Source of the DNA: Streptomyces chryseus
Lineage (GTDB): Bacteria > Actinomycetota > Actinomycetes > Streptomycetales > Streptomycetaceae
NCBI RefSeq assembly: GCF_014650755.1
Contig: NZ_BMVO01000019.1
Coordinates: 61,254-125,253, forward strand
Length of the DNA: 64,000 bases
Direction: 5' to 3'
A program made the translations under genes and the position numbers. Below are positions 34,567 to 44,215 of this stretch, piece by piece. Under the pieces are notes generated by a model. It saw nothing but the letters and a program-made list of their open reading frames with translations, searched no databases and had not been told where the DNA came from. The first letter of the stretch is position 1, and the number at the start of each line of letters is the position of its first letter.

Positions 34567-35281
34567 CGCGTACGACGCACGCACCCCCACCGTCATCGCG
34601 GACGACGTCCACATCACCTACCGGGTCCACAGCGGGCGCACCGCGCGCGAAGTGCACGCCGTCAAAGGCGTCACCTTCGTCGCGCACAAGGGCGAGGCCA
34701 TCGGACTCATCGGCTCCAACGGTTCCGGGAAGTCGACCCTCCTCAAAGCGGTCGCCGGACTGATCCGGCCCGCGCGCGGCCGTGTCTACACCCGGGGGCA
34801 GCCCTCGCTCCTCGGCGTCAACGCCGCGCTGATGAACGACCTGACCGGCGAACGCAACGTCGTACTGGGCGGCCTGGCGATGGGCATGACGCGCCGGCAG
34901 GTCCGTGAGCGCTACCAGCGGATCGTCGATTTCTCCGGCATCGACGACAAGGGCGACTTCAGCACGCTGCCCATGCGGACGTACTCCTCCGGCATGGCCG
35001 CCCGCCTGCGCTTCTCGATCGCCGCCGCCAGGAGCCACGATGTCTTGATGATCGACGAGGCGCTCGCCACCGGGGACGCCGCCTTCCAGCGCCGCAGCAA
35101 GGCCCGCATCGCCGAGCTCCGCGCGACGGCGGGCACCGTGTTCCTGGTCAGCCACCATCACAGGACCGTCACCGAGACCTGCGACCGGGCGCTCTGGCTG
35201 GAGGCGGGGACGCTGCGGATGGACGGGCCGGCGGCGGACGTCGTCGCCGCCTACGAGGCGCATGCAAAGGCGAAGAAATAG
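34559..35281 (+). CDS. ABC exporter ATPase (TagH-like)
   Basis: This 240-residue ATPase has Walker A GSNGSGKSTLLKAV, signature YSSGMAARLRFSIA (degenerate LSGGQ, as in TagH/Wzt), Walker B DVLMIDEALATGD and the H-loop LVSHHHRTV. There is no C-terminal carbohydrate-binding extension, so export is not gated by glycan termini as in O9a-type Wzt. GTG 34559 overlaps the permease stop by 8 bp. Confidence 0.92.
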   Translation: MADAYDARTPTVIADDVHITYRVHSGRTAREVHAVKGVTFVAHKGEAIGLIGSNGSGKSTLLKAVAGLIRPARGRVYTRGQPSLLGVNAALMNDLTGERNVVLGGLAMGMTRRQVRERYQRIVDFSGIDDKGDFSTLPMRTYSSGMAARLRFSIAAARSHDVLMIDEALATGDAAFQRRSKARIAELRATAGTVFLVSHHHRTVTETCDRALWLEAGTLRMDGPAADVVAAYEAHAKAKK

Positions 35282-35308
35282 CGCAAAGGGTGGCTAAAGT
35301 GCGCCTTG

Positions 35309-36589
35309 ATGACGACCGAACAGATCCCGGCCTCCGACGCGCGGGCCACCCCCGGCTCCCGCAGGTCCACAGCCGCCGCGCGCCGGTTCGCCTGCGGGCT
35401 CGGCGCCGTCTGGGTCGCCACCCGGCTCGGGATGCTCGCCCTGCTCGCCCAGCCCCTCGCCGCGTTCGACGTGGGGACGATCAGCGGCGAGGTCCACCAG
35501 ATCTACTACGGCTGGTACGGGCAGCTCGCCCAGGGCGGCTTCCCCCTCGACGACGTCATGTGGCAGTACCCGCCCGGCGCCGCCCTGGTGATCCTCGGGC
35601 CGGGCGCGCTGCCCTGGCTCACGTACTTCCAGGCGTTCCTCGTCCTCACCCTCGCCGCCGACGGGCTCCTCGCCTGCGCCCTCGCCCGCGCCGGGCTGCG
35701 GCCCGGGCGCCGCACGGACGGCGCCTGGCTGTGGGTGGGCGCGCTGCCGCTGCTCCTGCACCTGCCCCTGGTCCGGTACGACGTCCAGGTCACCGCACTC
35801 GCCGTACTGGCCCTCCTCGCCCTCCAGCGCCACCCGCGCATCGGCGGCGCGCTCGCCGGGCTCGGCGCGACGGTGAAGGTCTGGCCGGTTCTCGCGCTGC
35901 TGGGCGCGCCCCGCGGGCGTACCACCAGGGAGGCCTGGCTGTCCGCCGCCGCCGGTGCGGCCGCGCTGCTCGCGGTCCTCGCGTTCGGCTTCTCGCACAC
36001 CCTGGGGTTCCTGCGCCAGCAGGGCAGCAGGGGCGTGCAGATCGAGTCGGCGGCCGGAACCGTGCTGTCCCTGGCCCGGCTGGCGGGGTGGCCCGGAACG
36101 GTCGAATACCGTTACGGCGCGATGGAGTTGACCGGGCCGTACGTCCCGGCCCTCGCCCACGCCTCCCTCGTCCTCACCGCCGCCGCCTTCTGCTGGCTGC
36201 TGCTGTGGCGGATCAGGGCCCGCCGCTGGACACCGGCCACGCCCTTCGACGCGGCGCTGGCCGCCGTGCTCCTGTTCACCGTCACCAGCCGGGTGATCAG
36301 CCCGCAGTACCTGGTGTGGCTGCTCGGCCTGGCCGCCGTCTGCCTCACCTCGCGCGCCACCACCCAGCGCCCGGTCGCCGCCCTGCTGCTGCCGGCGGCC
36401 GCCCTGAGCGCGCTCGCCTACCCCGTGCTGTACGACGACGTGGTCTCGGGCTCGCCGCTGGGCTGCGCGCTCATGGTCGTACGCAACCTTCTGCTGCTCG
36501 CCGCCGCCCTGCTGTCCTGCCACCGGCTGTGGGCGTCGTCGAGGAGTACGGGAGCGGTACGGGAAAAGGGGCGCCCCGCGCCGGAATGA
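35309..36589 (+). CDS. GT87-type polytopic mannosyltransferase
   Basis: This 426-residue protein has about 10 membrane helices, of the DUF2029/GT87 type that uses polyprenyl-phosphate-mannose on the outer face of the membrane. Family marks include an early extracytoplasmic acidic residue after TM1 (AAFDVGTISGEVHQIYYGWY), a WQYPPGAAL loop, LGATVKVWPVL and SRVISPQYLVWLLGLA. ATG 35309 is preferred over the TTG at 35306. It follows the exporter pair by 27 bp on the same strand, so it may act on the exported glycan, which is inference. The 3' end overlaps a bidirectional terminator. Confidence 0.82.
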   Translation: MTTEQIPASDARATPGSRRSTAAARRFACGLGAVWVATRLGMLALLAQPLAAFDVGTISGEVHQIYYGWYGQLAQGGFPLDDVMWQYPPGAALVILGPGALPWLTYFQAFLVLTLAADGLLACALARAGLRPGRRTDGAWLWVGALPLLLHLPLVRYDVQVTALAVLALLALQRHPRIGGALAGLGATVKVWPVLALLGAPRGRTTREAWLSAAAGAAALLAVLAFGFSHTLGFLRQQGSRGVQIESAAGTVLSLARLAGWPGTVEYRYGAMELTGPYVPALAHASLVLTAAAFCWLLLWRIRARRWTPATPFDAALAAVLLFTVTSRVISPQYLVWLLGLAAVCLTSRATTQRPVAALLLPAAALSALAYPVLYDDVVSGSPLGCALMVVRNLLLLAAALLSCHRLWASSRSTGAVREKGRPAPE

Positions 36590-36607
36590 CCCGGTGCGGG
36601 GCACCCC
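36568..36607. terminator. Bidirectional terminator, GT87 gene / gdh
   Basis: GGGGCGCCCCGCGCCGG and CCGGTGCGGGGCACCCC form a long stem with two mismatches between convergent genes, preceded by AAAA on the plus strand. Confidence 0.75.
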
Positions 36608-36617
36608 CCGAGGGCGA

Positions 36618-39600
36618 TCAGACGCGCGTGCGCAGCATCGTGCGCATCGTGCGCATGGCCACCGACAGGTTCGCCAGGTCGAACGCGTCCGAACCCTGGA
36701 TCTCCTCCAGCGTCGTGCGCGCGCGGCCCAGGATCGCGGCGTTCTTCTCCTCCCACGCCTTGAAGCGCTCCTCCGGCGAGGAGGCCCCGTTGCCCACGGA
36801 CAGCACGTCCTGCGTCAGGCCGGCGTGCGCCGCGTACAGGTCCTCACGGATGGAAGCGCGGGCCATGGACTGCCAGCGGTCGGCCCGCGGCAGCTCGATG
36901 ATCCGGTCCATGAGCTGGGTGATGGACAGACGGTCGGCCAGGTCGTAGTACACCTCGGCGACCTGCATCGGCGTCTTGCCGGTGCGCTCCGCGATCGCGA
37001 CGATGTCGAGCGTCGGGAAGGCCGACGAGAACCCGGCCACCCGCAGCGCCAGCTCCTCGGGAACGCCCGCGTCGGTCAGCTCGTCGAGGATGCTCTGGTA
37101 CCACTCCAGGTCCGCGCCGCGCAGCAGCTTCGGCAGCTCGTCCCAGACCCCCGCCACACCGGCGCTGAAGAACTCGATCGTCTCGGCGAGCTCCAGCGGC
37201 TGCGGCCGGTTGCCCAGCAGCCAGCGCGTGCCGCGCTCGACGAGGCGGCGCGAGTGCAGCCGGATCCGGGCCTGCACGTCGGCCGCGACCGTGTTGTCGA
37301 GCGCCTCGACGGCGTCCCAGACCTCGCTGAGCCCGAAGATCGCGCGGGCCGCGAACTGCGCCCGTACGATCTCCTCGATCGACGCCCCGGTCTCCTCCCG
37401 CAGCCGGTGCAGGAAGGTCGAGCCACCGGTGTTCACGGTGTCGTTGACCAGCACCGTCGTGATGATCTCGCGACGCAGCGCGTGCGCGTCGATCTGCTCG
37501 CCGAACTGCTCGCGCAGCGCCTTGGGGAAGTACGCGTGCAGCAGGGTCCGCAGGTGCGGGTCGTCCGGCAGGCCGGTGTGGATGAGCTCGTCCGCCACCG
37601 TGATCTTGGTGTACGCCATGAGGACGGCGAGCTCCGGCTGGCTCAGGCCGCGGCCCGCGCTCAGCAGTTCCCGGATCTGCCGGTCGGTGGGCAGGAACTC
37701 CAGCGGGCGGTTCAGGTGCCCGTCGCGCTCCAGCCGGCGCATGAAGCGCTGGTGGGCGTGGAGCAGGGAGGGCGCCTGCGTGACGGCGTTGGCCAGCGCC
37801 GTGTTCTGCGCGTAGTTGTTGCGCAGGACGAGCGAGCCGACCTCGTCGGTCATGGTGGCGAGCAGCTGGTTGCGCTGCTTGACGGTCATGTCGCCGTCCG
37901 CGACGAGGCCGTTCAGCAGGATCTTGATGTTCACCTCGTGGTCGGAGGTGTCCACGCCCGCGCTGTTGTCGATGGCGTCGGTGTTGATCCGGCCGCCCTC
38001 GCCGCCGGCGCCGCGCCGGGCGAACTCGATGCGGCCGAGCTGGGTCGCGCCCAGGTTGCCGCCCTCGCCGACGACCTTGACCCGCAGGTCCTCGCCGTTG
38101 ACGCGGATCGCGTCGTTCGCCTTGTCGCCGACGTCGGCGTTCGACTCCGCCGAGGACTTGACGTACGTACCGATGCCGCCGTTCCACAGCAGGTCGACCG
38201 GCGCCTGGAGGATCGTCTTCATCAGGTCGGCCGGGGTCATCTTGGTGATGCCCCGCTCGATGCCGAGCGCCTCGCGGATGTGCGCGTTGATCGGGATCGC
38301 CTTGGCGCTGCGCGGGTGGACGCCGCCGCCGGCCGACAGCAGATCCGTGTTGTAGTCGGCCCACGACGAACGCGGCAGCTCGAACAGGCGGCGGCGCTCG
38401 GCGTACGACGTCGCCGCGTCCGGGTTCGGGTCGATGAAGATGTGCCGGTGGTCGAAGGCGGCCACGAGGCGGATGTGCTCGGAGAGCAGCATGCCGTTGC
38501 CGAAGACGTCGCCCGACATGTCACCCACACCGACGACCGTGAAGTCCTCGTTCTGCGTGTCGTGGCCCAGCTCGCGGAAGTGCCGCTTGACGGACTCCCA
38601 CGCGCCGCGGGCGGTGATGCCCATGCCCTTGTGGTCGTAACCGACCGAGCCACCGGACGCGAAGGCGTCACCGAGCCAGAAGTTGTACGCGCCCGCGATC
38701 TCGTTGGCGATGTCGGAGAAGGTCGCGGTGCCCTTGTCGGCGGCGACGACGAGGTACGTGTCGTCCTCGTCGTGGCGCACGACGTTCTTCGGCGGCACGA
38801 CCTCGCCCGCCACCATGTTGTCGGTGATGTCGAGCAGCGCCGAGATGAAGGTCTTGTACGAGGCGACGCCCTCGGCCATCCACGCGTCACGGTCGACGGA
38901 CGGGTCCGGGAGGTTCTTGGCGACGAAGCCGCCCTTGGCGCCGACCGGCACGATGACGGTGTTCTTCACCATCTGCGCCTTGACCAGGCCCAGCACCTCG
39001 GTACGGAAGTCCTCACGCCGGTCGGACCAGCGCAGGCCACCGCGGGCGACCTTGCCGAAGCGCAGGTGGACGCCCTCGACGCGCGGCGAGTACACCCAGA
39101 TCTCGTACGCCGGGCGGGGTGCGGGGAGGTCCGGGATGGCCTGCGGGTCGAACTTCATCGACACGTAGCCGTGCGGCTCGCCGGTCGCGGTCTTCTGGAA
39201 GAAGCTGGTGCGCAGCGTCGCCTTGATGACGGTCAGGAACGACCGCAGGATCCGGTCCTCGTCGAGGGAGGCGACCTGGTCGAGCGCGCCGTCGAGCTCT
39301 TCGAGCAGCCCGTCGGTCAGCTCGGTGCCGGCGATCTGCCGCTCGGGCGACATCCGCGCCTCGAACAGCGACACCAGCAGCCGGGTGGTGTGGACGTTGT
39401 TGCGGAGGGTGTCCTCCATGTAGTCCTGGCTGAAGGTCGAACCGGCCTGGCGCAGGTACTTCGCGTACGCGCGCAGCACCATCGCCTGCCGCCAGTCAAG
39501 ACCGGCGCTCAGGACGAGGGCGTTGAAGCCGTCGTTCTCGGCCTGTCCGGTCCACACGGCGGAGAACGCTTCCTGGAAGCGCTCACGGGCGTCGTCGGCC

Positions 39601-41573
39601 AGGTGGCCGTCGTTGCCGTTCGACTTGGGCATGCGCAGGCCGAAGTCGTAGATCCAGGCGTGCGTACGGTCGGCGCAGCGCAGCTCGTACGGGCGCTCGT
39701 CGACGACCTCGACGCCGAGCCGCTGGAGCACGGGCAGGACGGCGGACAGGGAGACCTGCTCGCCGATCCGGTAGATCTTGAAGCGACGCTCGTTGGGTCC
39801 GGCTCCCACCGGCTCGTACAGCGACAGCGAGAAGCTGTTGCGGCCGTGCGTCAGCTGTTCGAGGTGGACGAGGTCGGCGACGGCGGCGCGCGGCGAGTGG
39901 TCGGCCTTGTAGCCCTCCGGGAAGGCGTGACCGTACCGGCGCAGCAGTTCGGCGGCGCGCTCCTCGCCCAGCTCGGCGTTCATCGCGTCGGAGAAGCCGT
40001 CGGCCCAGGAGCGGGCGGCGTCGACGAGCCGGCTCTCGATGCGCTCGGTGTCGGCGTCGGTCAGGGTCGGCAGCTCGGTGCCGGCCGGGACGCGGACGAC
40101 GAAGTGCAGGCGGGAGAGGATCGACTCGGTGTTCCAGGCGGTGAAGTCGACGCTGGTGCCGCCGAGCTCCTCCTTCAGGATGTCGATCAGCCGCAGCCGC
40201 ACGCTGGTGGTGTAGCGGTCGCGGGGCAGGTAGATGAGCGCGGAGTAGTAGCGCCCGTACTCGTCCTGGCGCAGGTAGAGGCGCAGCCGGCGCCGCTCCT
40301 GGAGGTAGAGGACGCTGGTCACGATGGACGTCAGCTGGTCGACGGGCGTCTGGAAGAGCTCGTCGCGCGGGTACGTCTCCAGGATCTGGAGCAGGTCGCG
40401 GCCGTCGTGGCTGTTGGGCGAGAAGCCCGCCTTGTCGAGGACCTCGGCGACCTTGCGGCGGACGACGGGGACGCGGCGTACGGACTCGGTGTACGCGGCC
40501 GAGGAGAACAGCCCGAGGAAGCGGCGCTCGCCGACGACGTTGCCCTCGGCGTCGAACTTCTTCACGCCGACGTAGTCGAGGTAGCTGGGCCGGTGCACGG
40601 TGGAGCGGCTGTTGGCCTTCGTCAGGACGAGCAGCTTGTGCTCGCGGGCCTTGGCGCGTACGTCGGCGGGCAGCCGGCTGAACGACGGGCTGACCGGGTG
40701 GTCCTCGCCGCCGCTGTGGTGCGGGTCGGAGCGCAGGATGCCGAGACCGGTGCCGGGGACGGCGGACAGCGCGTCGTCCTCGGTCAGCTCGTACTCGCGG
40801 TAGCCGAGGAAGGTGAAGTGATCGGCGGACAGCCAGCGCAGCAGCTCGCGGGCCTCGTCGACCTCCAGGTCGCGCAGGTCGTCGGCGGTGGGCTCGCTCG
40901 GCAGCTCCTCGGCGATGCGCAGCGCCGAGTCGCGCATCTTCTCCCAGTCCTCGACGGCCTCACGGACGTCATTGAGGACACGCAGCAGGTCGGCGGTGAT
41001 CTGCTTGAGGTCGGAGCGGTCGGTCTCGCGGTCGATCTCGACGTGGATCCACGACTCGACGCACGCGTCGTGCGGGAGCTTCTCGTCACGGCGGCCGCTG
41101 TCGGCGGGCAGGACCTCGACCAGCCTGCCGGTGACGTCACGGCGCACCGTGACCTGCGGGTGGATCACGACGTGGATGCCGCGGCCCTGGCGGGACAGCT
41201 CGTTGGTGACCGAGTCGACGAGGAAGGGCATGTCGTCGGTGACCACCTCGACGACGGAGTGGCTGCAGGTCCAGCCGTTCTCCTCCACCGTCGGCGTGTG
41301 CACCCGGACGTTGGCCGTGCCCTGCGGGCGGTTCTCCGCCAGCCGGTAGTGCGAGAGCGCCGCACCGAAGATGTCGACCGGGTCGCGGTCGGCGAGGTCC
41401 TCGGGGGCCGTGTGCAGGTAGTAGCGCTGGAGGTACGCGAGCAGCGTGTCCCGGTCGGGAGTGCCTGCACTCGTGGACCCAGTCGAAGGTTGCCCCCCGG
41501 CCGGGCTGTTCTCAGCTACCCGGGCCGCCCGTACGAGCAGCTCGGCTTTGGCTTCGTCCAGCTTGGTCTGCAT
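36618..41573 (-). CDS. gdh: NAD-specific glutamate dehydrogenase, 180-kDa class
   Basis: This 1651-residue enzyme belongs to the large NAD-GDH class first described in Streptomyces clavuligerus. It deaminates glutamate to 2-oxoglutarate in catabolism. The N-terminal half carries ACT-like regulatory segments. The catalytic core is central: GGLRWSDRREDFRTEVLGLV, VPVGAKGGFV (substrate lysine) and VGVGDMSGDVFGNGML (NAD site). A helical C-terminal domain follows. I chose ATG 41573 (MQTKLDEAKAELLVRA), with AGAGGAC just upstream, over the 21-residue longer frame. The family is tetra- or hexameric and allosterically controlled. The promoter region at 41640-41700 holds repeated elements. Confidence 0.96.
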   Translation of the reverse strand: MQTKLDEAKAELLVRAARVAENSPAGGQPSTGSTSAGTPDRDTLLAYLQRYYLHTAPEDLADRDPVDIFGAALSHYRLAENRPQGTANVRVHTPTVEENGWTCSHSVVEVVTDDMPFLVDSVTNELSRQGRGIHVVIHPQVTVRRDVTGRLVEVLPADSGRRDEKLPHDACVESWIHVEIDRETDRSDLKQITADLLRVLNDVREAVEDWEKMRDSALRIAEELPSEPTADDLRDLEVDEARELLRWLSADHFTFLGYREYELTEDDALSAVPGTGLGILRSDPHHSGGEDHPVSPSFSRLPADVRAKAREHKLLVLTKANSRSTVHRPSYLDYVGVKKFDAEGNVVGERRFLGLFSSAAYTESVRRVPVVRRKVAEVLDKAGFSPNSHDGRDLLQILETYPRDELFQTPVDQLTSIVTSVLYLQERRRLRLYLRQDEYGRYYSALIYLPRDRYTTSVRLRLIDILKEELGGTSVDFTAWNTESILSRLHFVVRVPAGTELPTLTDADTERIESRLVDAARSWADGFSDAMNAELGEERAAELLRRYGHAFPEGYKADHSPRAAVADLVHLEQLTHGRNSFSLSLYEPVGAGPNERRFKIYRIGEQVSLSAVLPVLQRLGVEVVDERPYELRCADRTHAWIYDFGLRMPKSNGNDGHLADDARERFQEAFSAVWTGQAENDGFNALVLSAGLDWRQAMVLRAYAKYLRQAGSTFSQDYMEDTLRNNVHTTRLLVSLFEARMSPERQIAGTELTDGLLEELDGALDQVASLDEDRILRSFLTVIKATLRTSFFQKTATGEPHGYVSMKFDPQAIPDLPAPRPAYEIWVYSPRVEGVHLRFGKVARGGLRWSDRREDFRTEVLGLVKAQMVKNTVIVPVGAKGGFVAKNLPDPSVDRDAWMAEGVASYKTFISALLDITDNMVAGEVVPPKNVVRHDEDDTYLVVAADKGTATFSDIANEIAGAYNFWLGDAFASGGSVGYDHKGMGITARGAWESVKRHFRELGHDTQNEDFTVVGVGDMSGDVFGNGMLLSEHIRLVAAFDHRHIFIDPNPDAATSYAERRRLFELPRSSWADYNTDLLSAGGGVHPRSAKAIPINAHIREALGIERGITKMTPADLMKTILQAPVDLLWNGGIGTYVKSSAESNADVGDKANDAIRVNGEDLRVKVVGEGGNLGATQLGRIEFARRGAGGEGGRINTDAIDNSAGVDTSDHEVNIKILLNGLVADGDMTVKQRNQLLATMTDEVGSLVLRNNYAQNTALANAVTQAPSLLHAHQRFMRRLERDGHLNRPLEFLPTDRQIRELLSAGRGLSQPELAVLMAYTKITVADELIHTGLPDDPHLRTLLHAYFPKALREQFGEQIDAHALRREIITTVLVNDTVNTGGSTFLHRLREETGASIEEIVRAQFAARAIFGLSEVWDAVEALDNTVAADVQARIRLHSRRLVERGTRWLLGNRPQPLELAETIEFFSAGVAGVWDELPKLLRGADLEWYQSILDELTDAGVPEELALRVAGFSSAFPTLDIVAIAERTGKTPMQVAEVYYDLADRLSITQLMDRIIELPRADRWQSMARASIREDLYAAHAGLTQDVLSVGNGASSPEERFKAWEEKNAAILGRARTTLEEIQGSDAFDLANLSVAMRTMRTMLRTRV

Positions 41574-42012
41574 GTCCTCTGGCTCCTGTCGCGCGCCGTT
41601 GCGTGACGTAGGTGAAGAAGGGTGACACAACGCCACGACGCGGGTATCCGGTCAGTGTCGACGTTATGCCGCGGTGAGAGATACCCATGACGTTATTGGC
41701 CAATTTTGACGGCCGGTCGGGGTTTCGGGGACCAGCGATCACCCGGGCACGAAGGTGCTCCGGGCGCATGCCGGGGGCTTCACTGCCCCCGAGGGCTATC
41801 GCGCTGATCACGGCACCAGGCTATCCCGCCGCACCGGGGGCCCGTCATGTCCGATCGGTGTACAAAAGCAGCCCGGAAGTTTGACACTCTGGACAGCGAC
41901 GGCCGACGCGAAGCCTCTTAGGGGCCCGGCGGGCCTCCTTGGCAAACGGTGCCGGCGGGTGCACGTTGAACCGGTCGGCACGACACCGGCCGCCCGAGGG
42001 GAGCACACAGCC
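41574..42012. other. Intergenic region upstream of gdh and the DJ-1/PfpI gene
   Basis: This 439-bp divergent gap contains no convincing ORF. It holds two GACGTTAT direct repeats (41660-41667 and 41689-41696) and a GGGTATC...GATACCC inverted repeat (41642-41648 / 41680-41686), placed 70-125 bp before gdh. TTGACA at 41879-41884 is a possible -35 for the rightward gene, without a good -10. Confidence 0.5.
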
Positions 42013-42579
42013 ATGGCACCCAAGATTCTCATCGTCACCGGCGACGCGGCAGAATCGCTGGAAGTCCTCTACCCGTACCAGCGCCTGCGGGAGGAGGGGT
42101 ACGAGGTCCACATCGCGGCCCCGGCCCGCAAGAAGCTCCAGTTCATGGTCCACGACTTCGAGCCCGGCTTCGACACCTACACCGAGAAGCCCGGCTACAC
42201 CTGGCCCGCCGACCTGGCGTTCTCCGAGGTCGAGCCCAGTCAGTACGCCGCGCTGGTGATCCCTGGCGGACGGGCGCCGGAGTACCTGCGCAACGACCTG
42301 GAGCTGCGCAAGATCCTCAAGTCGTTCTTCGACTCGGACAAGCCGGTCGCCCAGATCTGCCACGGCCCGCTCCTGACGGCCGCCGTCGACGGCCTCGCCG
42401 GCCGCCGGGTCACCGCCTATCCGGCGCTGGAACTGGACATGCAGTCCGCCGGGGCGACCTTCCAGGACGCGGAGACGGTGGTCGACGGCATCCTGGTCTC
42501 GGCACGCGCGTGGCCGGACCACCCGACGTGGATGCGCGCGTTCCTGAAGGTGCTCCGCGAGAAGAACCTCACGCCGTAG
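42013..42579 (+). CDS. DJ-1/PfpI-family protein
   Basis: This 188-residue protein of the class I glutamine amidotransferase-like superfamily has its nucleophile-elbow cysteine in VAQICHGP (about residue 117), and an acidic partner is likely in SLEVLYPYQRL. Family members include deglycases, chaperones and intracellular peptidases, so activity cannot be assigned from sequence. The ATG at 42013 begins MAPKILIVTGDAAES. It is divergent from gdh and stands alone, ending at a hairpin shared with the convergent HAD phosphatase gene. Confidence 0.88.
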   Translation: MAPKILIVTGDAAESLEVLYPYQRLREEGYEVHIAAPARKKLQFMVHDFEPGFDTYTEKPGYTWPADLAFSEVEPSQYAALVIPGGRAPEYLRNDLELRKILKSFFDSDKPVAQICHGPLLTAAVDGLAGRRVTAYPALELDMQSAGATFQDAETVVDGILVSARAWPDHPTWMRAFLKVLREKNLTP

Positions 42580-42627
42580 ACCCCGGCATCCGGACACAGG
42601 TCCCAGGGCGGCCCGGCGCCGAGGGCC

Positions 42628-42651
42628 GGGCCGGCGTCCGAACGCCGGGCC
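42628..42651. terminator. Hairpin between convergent DJ-1 and HAD genes
   Basis: GGGCCGGCGT and ACGCCGGGCC pair with one mismatch around a CCGA loop. Confidence 0.5.
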
Positions 42652-42679
42652 AGGGCCCGAGCACCGCCCGGGTCCGGCG

Positions 42680-43345
42680 TCACGCCATCCACCGCTCCGC
42701 CAGCCCCACCGCCTCCGCGAGCGTGTCCACCACGGGCACACCGGCCGGCTCCAGGCTGGCCCGGCTGTGCGAGCCCCCCGTGTAGAGCACCGCCCGCGCC
42801 CCCACGTGCGCGGCCGCCACCGCGTCGTCGACCGCGTCGCCGATCACGACCACCCGCTCCGGCGCGACGTCACCGAGCGCCGCGACGTGCCGGGCCATGT
42901 GCGCCGCCTTGCTGCCCCCCGACGGCCCGGTCCGCCCGTCCACCCGTACGAAGTGCCGCTCGATCCCGTACTGCCGCACCACCGGCAGCAGCTGGTCGTG
43001 CCCGTACATGCTCAGCAGCGACTGGCTCCGCCCGGCGGCCGCCCACCCCTTCAGCAGCTCCTCCACCCCCTGGGCCAGGGCGCACACCACGCGCAGCTCG
43101 GTGTAGTGCCGGTGGAAGGCCTCGTCCATGACCAGCCACTCCGCCTCCGTCGGCAGCCGCCCCATCAGCCGCTCGTAGAAGCGGGGGATGGGCACGCAGT
43201 ACAGCTCCCGGTAGCGCTCCAGCGTGATCGGCTCGATCCCGATCTCCGCGAACGCGGCGTTCGTCGCGCCGATGACCGCACTGATGTCGTCGAGCAGCGT
43301 GCCGTTCCAGTCCCAGACGAGATGCGTCGTCGTGTGCTTCCCCAT
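42680..43345 (-). CDS. HAD-superfamily phosphatase
   Basis: This 221-residue HAD hydrolase has motif I VWDWNGTLLDD (nucleophile Asp, with W in place of the usual F), motif II SMYG, a motif III lysine near GGSKAAHMARHV, and motif IV VVIGDAVDDAVAA. The helical cap between motifs I and II is of the phosphoglycolate/beta-phosphoglucomutase type. ATG 43345 begins MGKHTTTHLVWDWNG. Substrate is unknown. It is 86 bp downstream of the next minus-strand gene. Confidence 0.88.
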   Translation of the reverse strand: MGKHTTTHLVWDWNGTLLDDISAVIGATNAAFAEIGIEPITLERYRELYCVPIPRFYERLMGRLPTEAEWLVMDEAFHRHYTELRVVCALAQGVEELLKGWAAAGRSQSLLSMYGHDQLLPVVRQYGIERHFVRVDGRTGPSGGSKAAHMARHVAALGDVAPERVVVIGDAVDDAVAAAHVGARAVLYTGGSHSRASLEPAGVPVVDTLAEAVGLAERWMA

Positions 43346-43431
43346 TCCAAGAAGGTACCCACCGGGTACGACAACGCAGTCCCCCGAGCCCCGGCGACCG
43401 GAATCGGCCGGCGGCCACCGGGACCAGCAGG

Positions 43432-43938
43432 TCAGCCGATCAAGTGGGGGATCTCCTGCACCCCGAACCACAGCAGTTCGTGGTCCTCGGCCCCGTCCAC
43501 CGTGAACCGCGCGTCGTCGTCCCCGTGGTCCGCCGCCCCCAGGGCCGCGGCCGCCGCCGTCACGTCCGCCTCCGCGTCGTCCGCGTCGACGTGCACCGCC
43601 GCCGCCTTCTTCAGGGGCACCGGCGCGGCGATCCGCACCTCGCCGATCCCCGCCGCGTCCAGCCCCCGGTCCGGGTCGGCGACCGCGTCCCCGTCCGGTA
43701 CGTCGACGGCCACGACGACCCGGCGCCGGGCAGCGCCGGGGTCCCCGGCCAGCAGCCGCAGCGAGGCCGCGGCGGCGCGGTTGAGTGCGGCGTACTCCAG
43801 CTCCTCGATGTCGTCCGAGACGTACCACTCGCGCAGTCCCGGCGTCACGGCGTACGCCGTCAGGGGGCCGGGCCCCAGCTGTCCCGCCTTGTGCGCCTCA
43901 GCGAGACCGGGAAGGGTCAGGGGGACGTAGACGCGCAT
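43432..43938 (-). CDS. Conserved actinobacterial protein of unknown function
   Basis: This 168-residue acidic protein begins MRVYVPLTLPGLAEAHKAGQ and has RVVVAVDVPDGD and an acidic DADDAEADVTAAAAALG segment, ending DHELLWFGVQEIPHLIG. I recognise the pattern as a conserved actinobacterial family (probably DUF6912) found near secA, but no activity is known. It has no membrane segment. ATG 43938 is the only start that fits; the frame remains open far upstream as a high-GC artefact. Confidence 0.75.
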   Translation of the reverse strand: MRVYVPLTLPGLAEAHKAGQLGPGPLTAYAVTPGLREWYVSDDIEELEYAALNRAAAASLRLLAGDPGAARRRVVVAVDVPDGDAVADPDRGLDAAGIGEVRIAAPVPLKKAAAVHVDADDAEADVTAAAAALGAADHGDDDARFTVDGAEDHELLWFGVQEIPHLIG

Positions 43939-44215
43939 CGGCAGGCTGCTTTCGTAGACGGGAGACGGCCTCAAGGATACGTACGGAGTCCCCCTTCGGG
44001 GTGGTGCTGCCCGGCCCCCGCGCCGTCCACCCGACGCACCCCCGATCGGCCCGCCGCCGCCCCTGGGCTGCCTCCCGTCACTCTGATAGGTGAACTCTCC
44101 GGTCGGCGGCTCCCGCGCCGACCGCCTCTTGCCGCCGTCGGCTGCCGCCCGTAAAAGATCACCAGCAGAAGTTACTGCCCGGTATCCCAGCCGGGCCGGC
44201 AGAGCGGGGCAAGAG

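Noticed and set aside
36594..41606. 1670-codon open frame antisense to gdh
   Set aside because: It mirrors the gdh frame codon for codon, has low-complexity Arg/Val/Asp composition and no family motifs. This is the usual shadow in high-G+C DNA.
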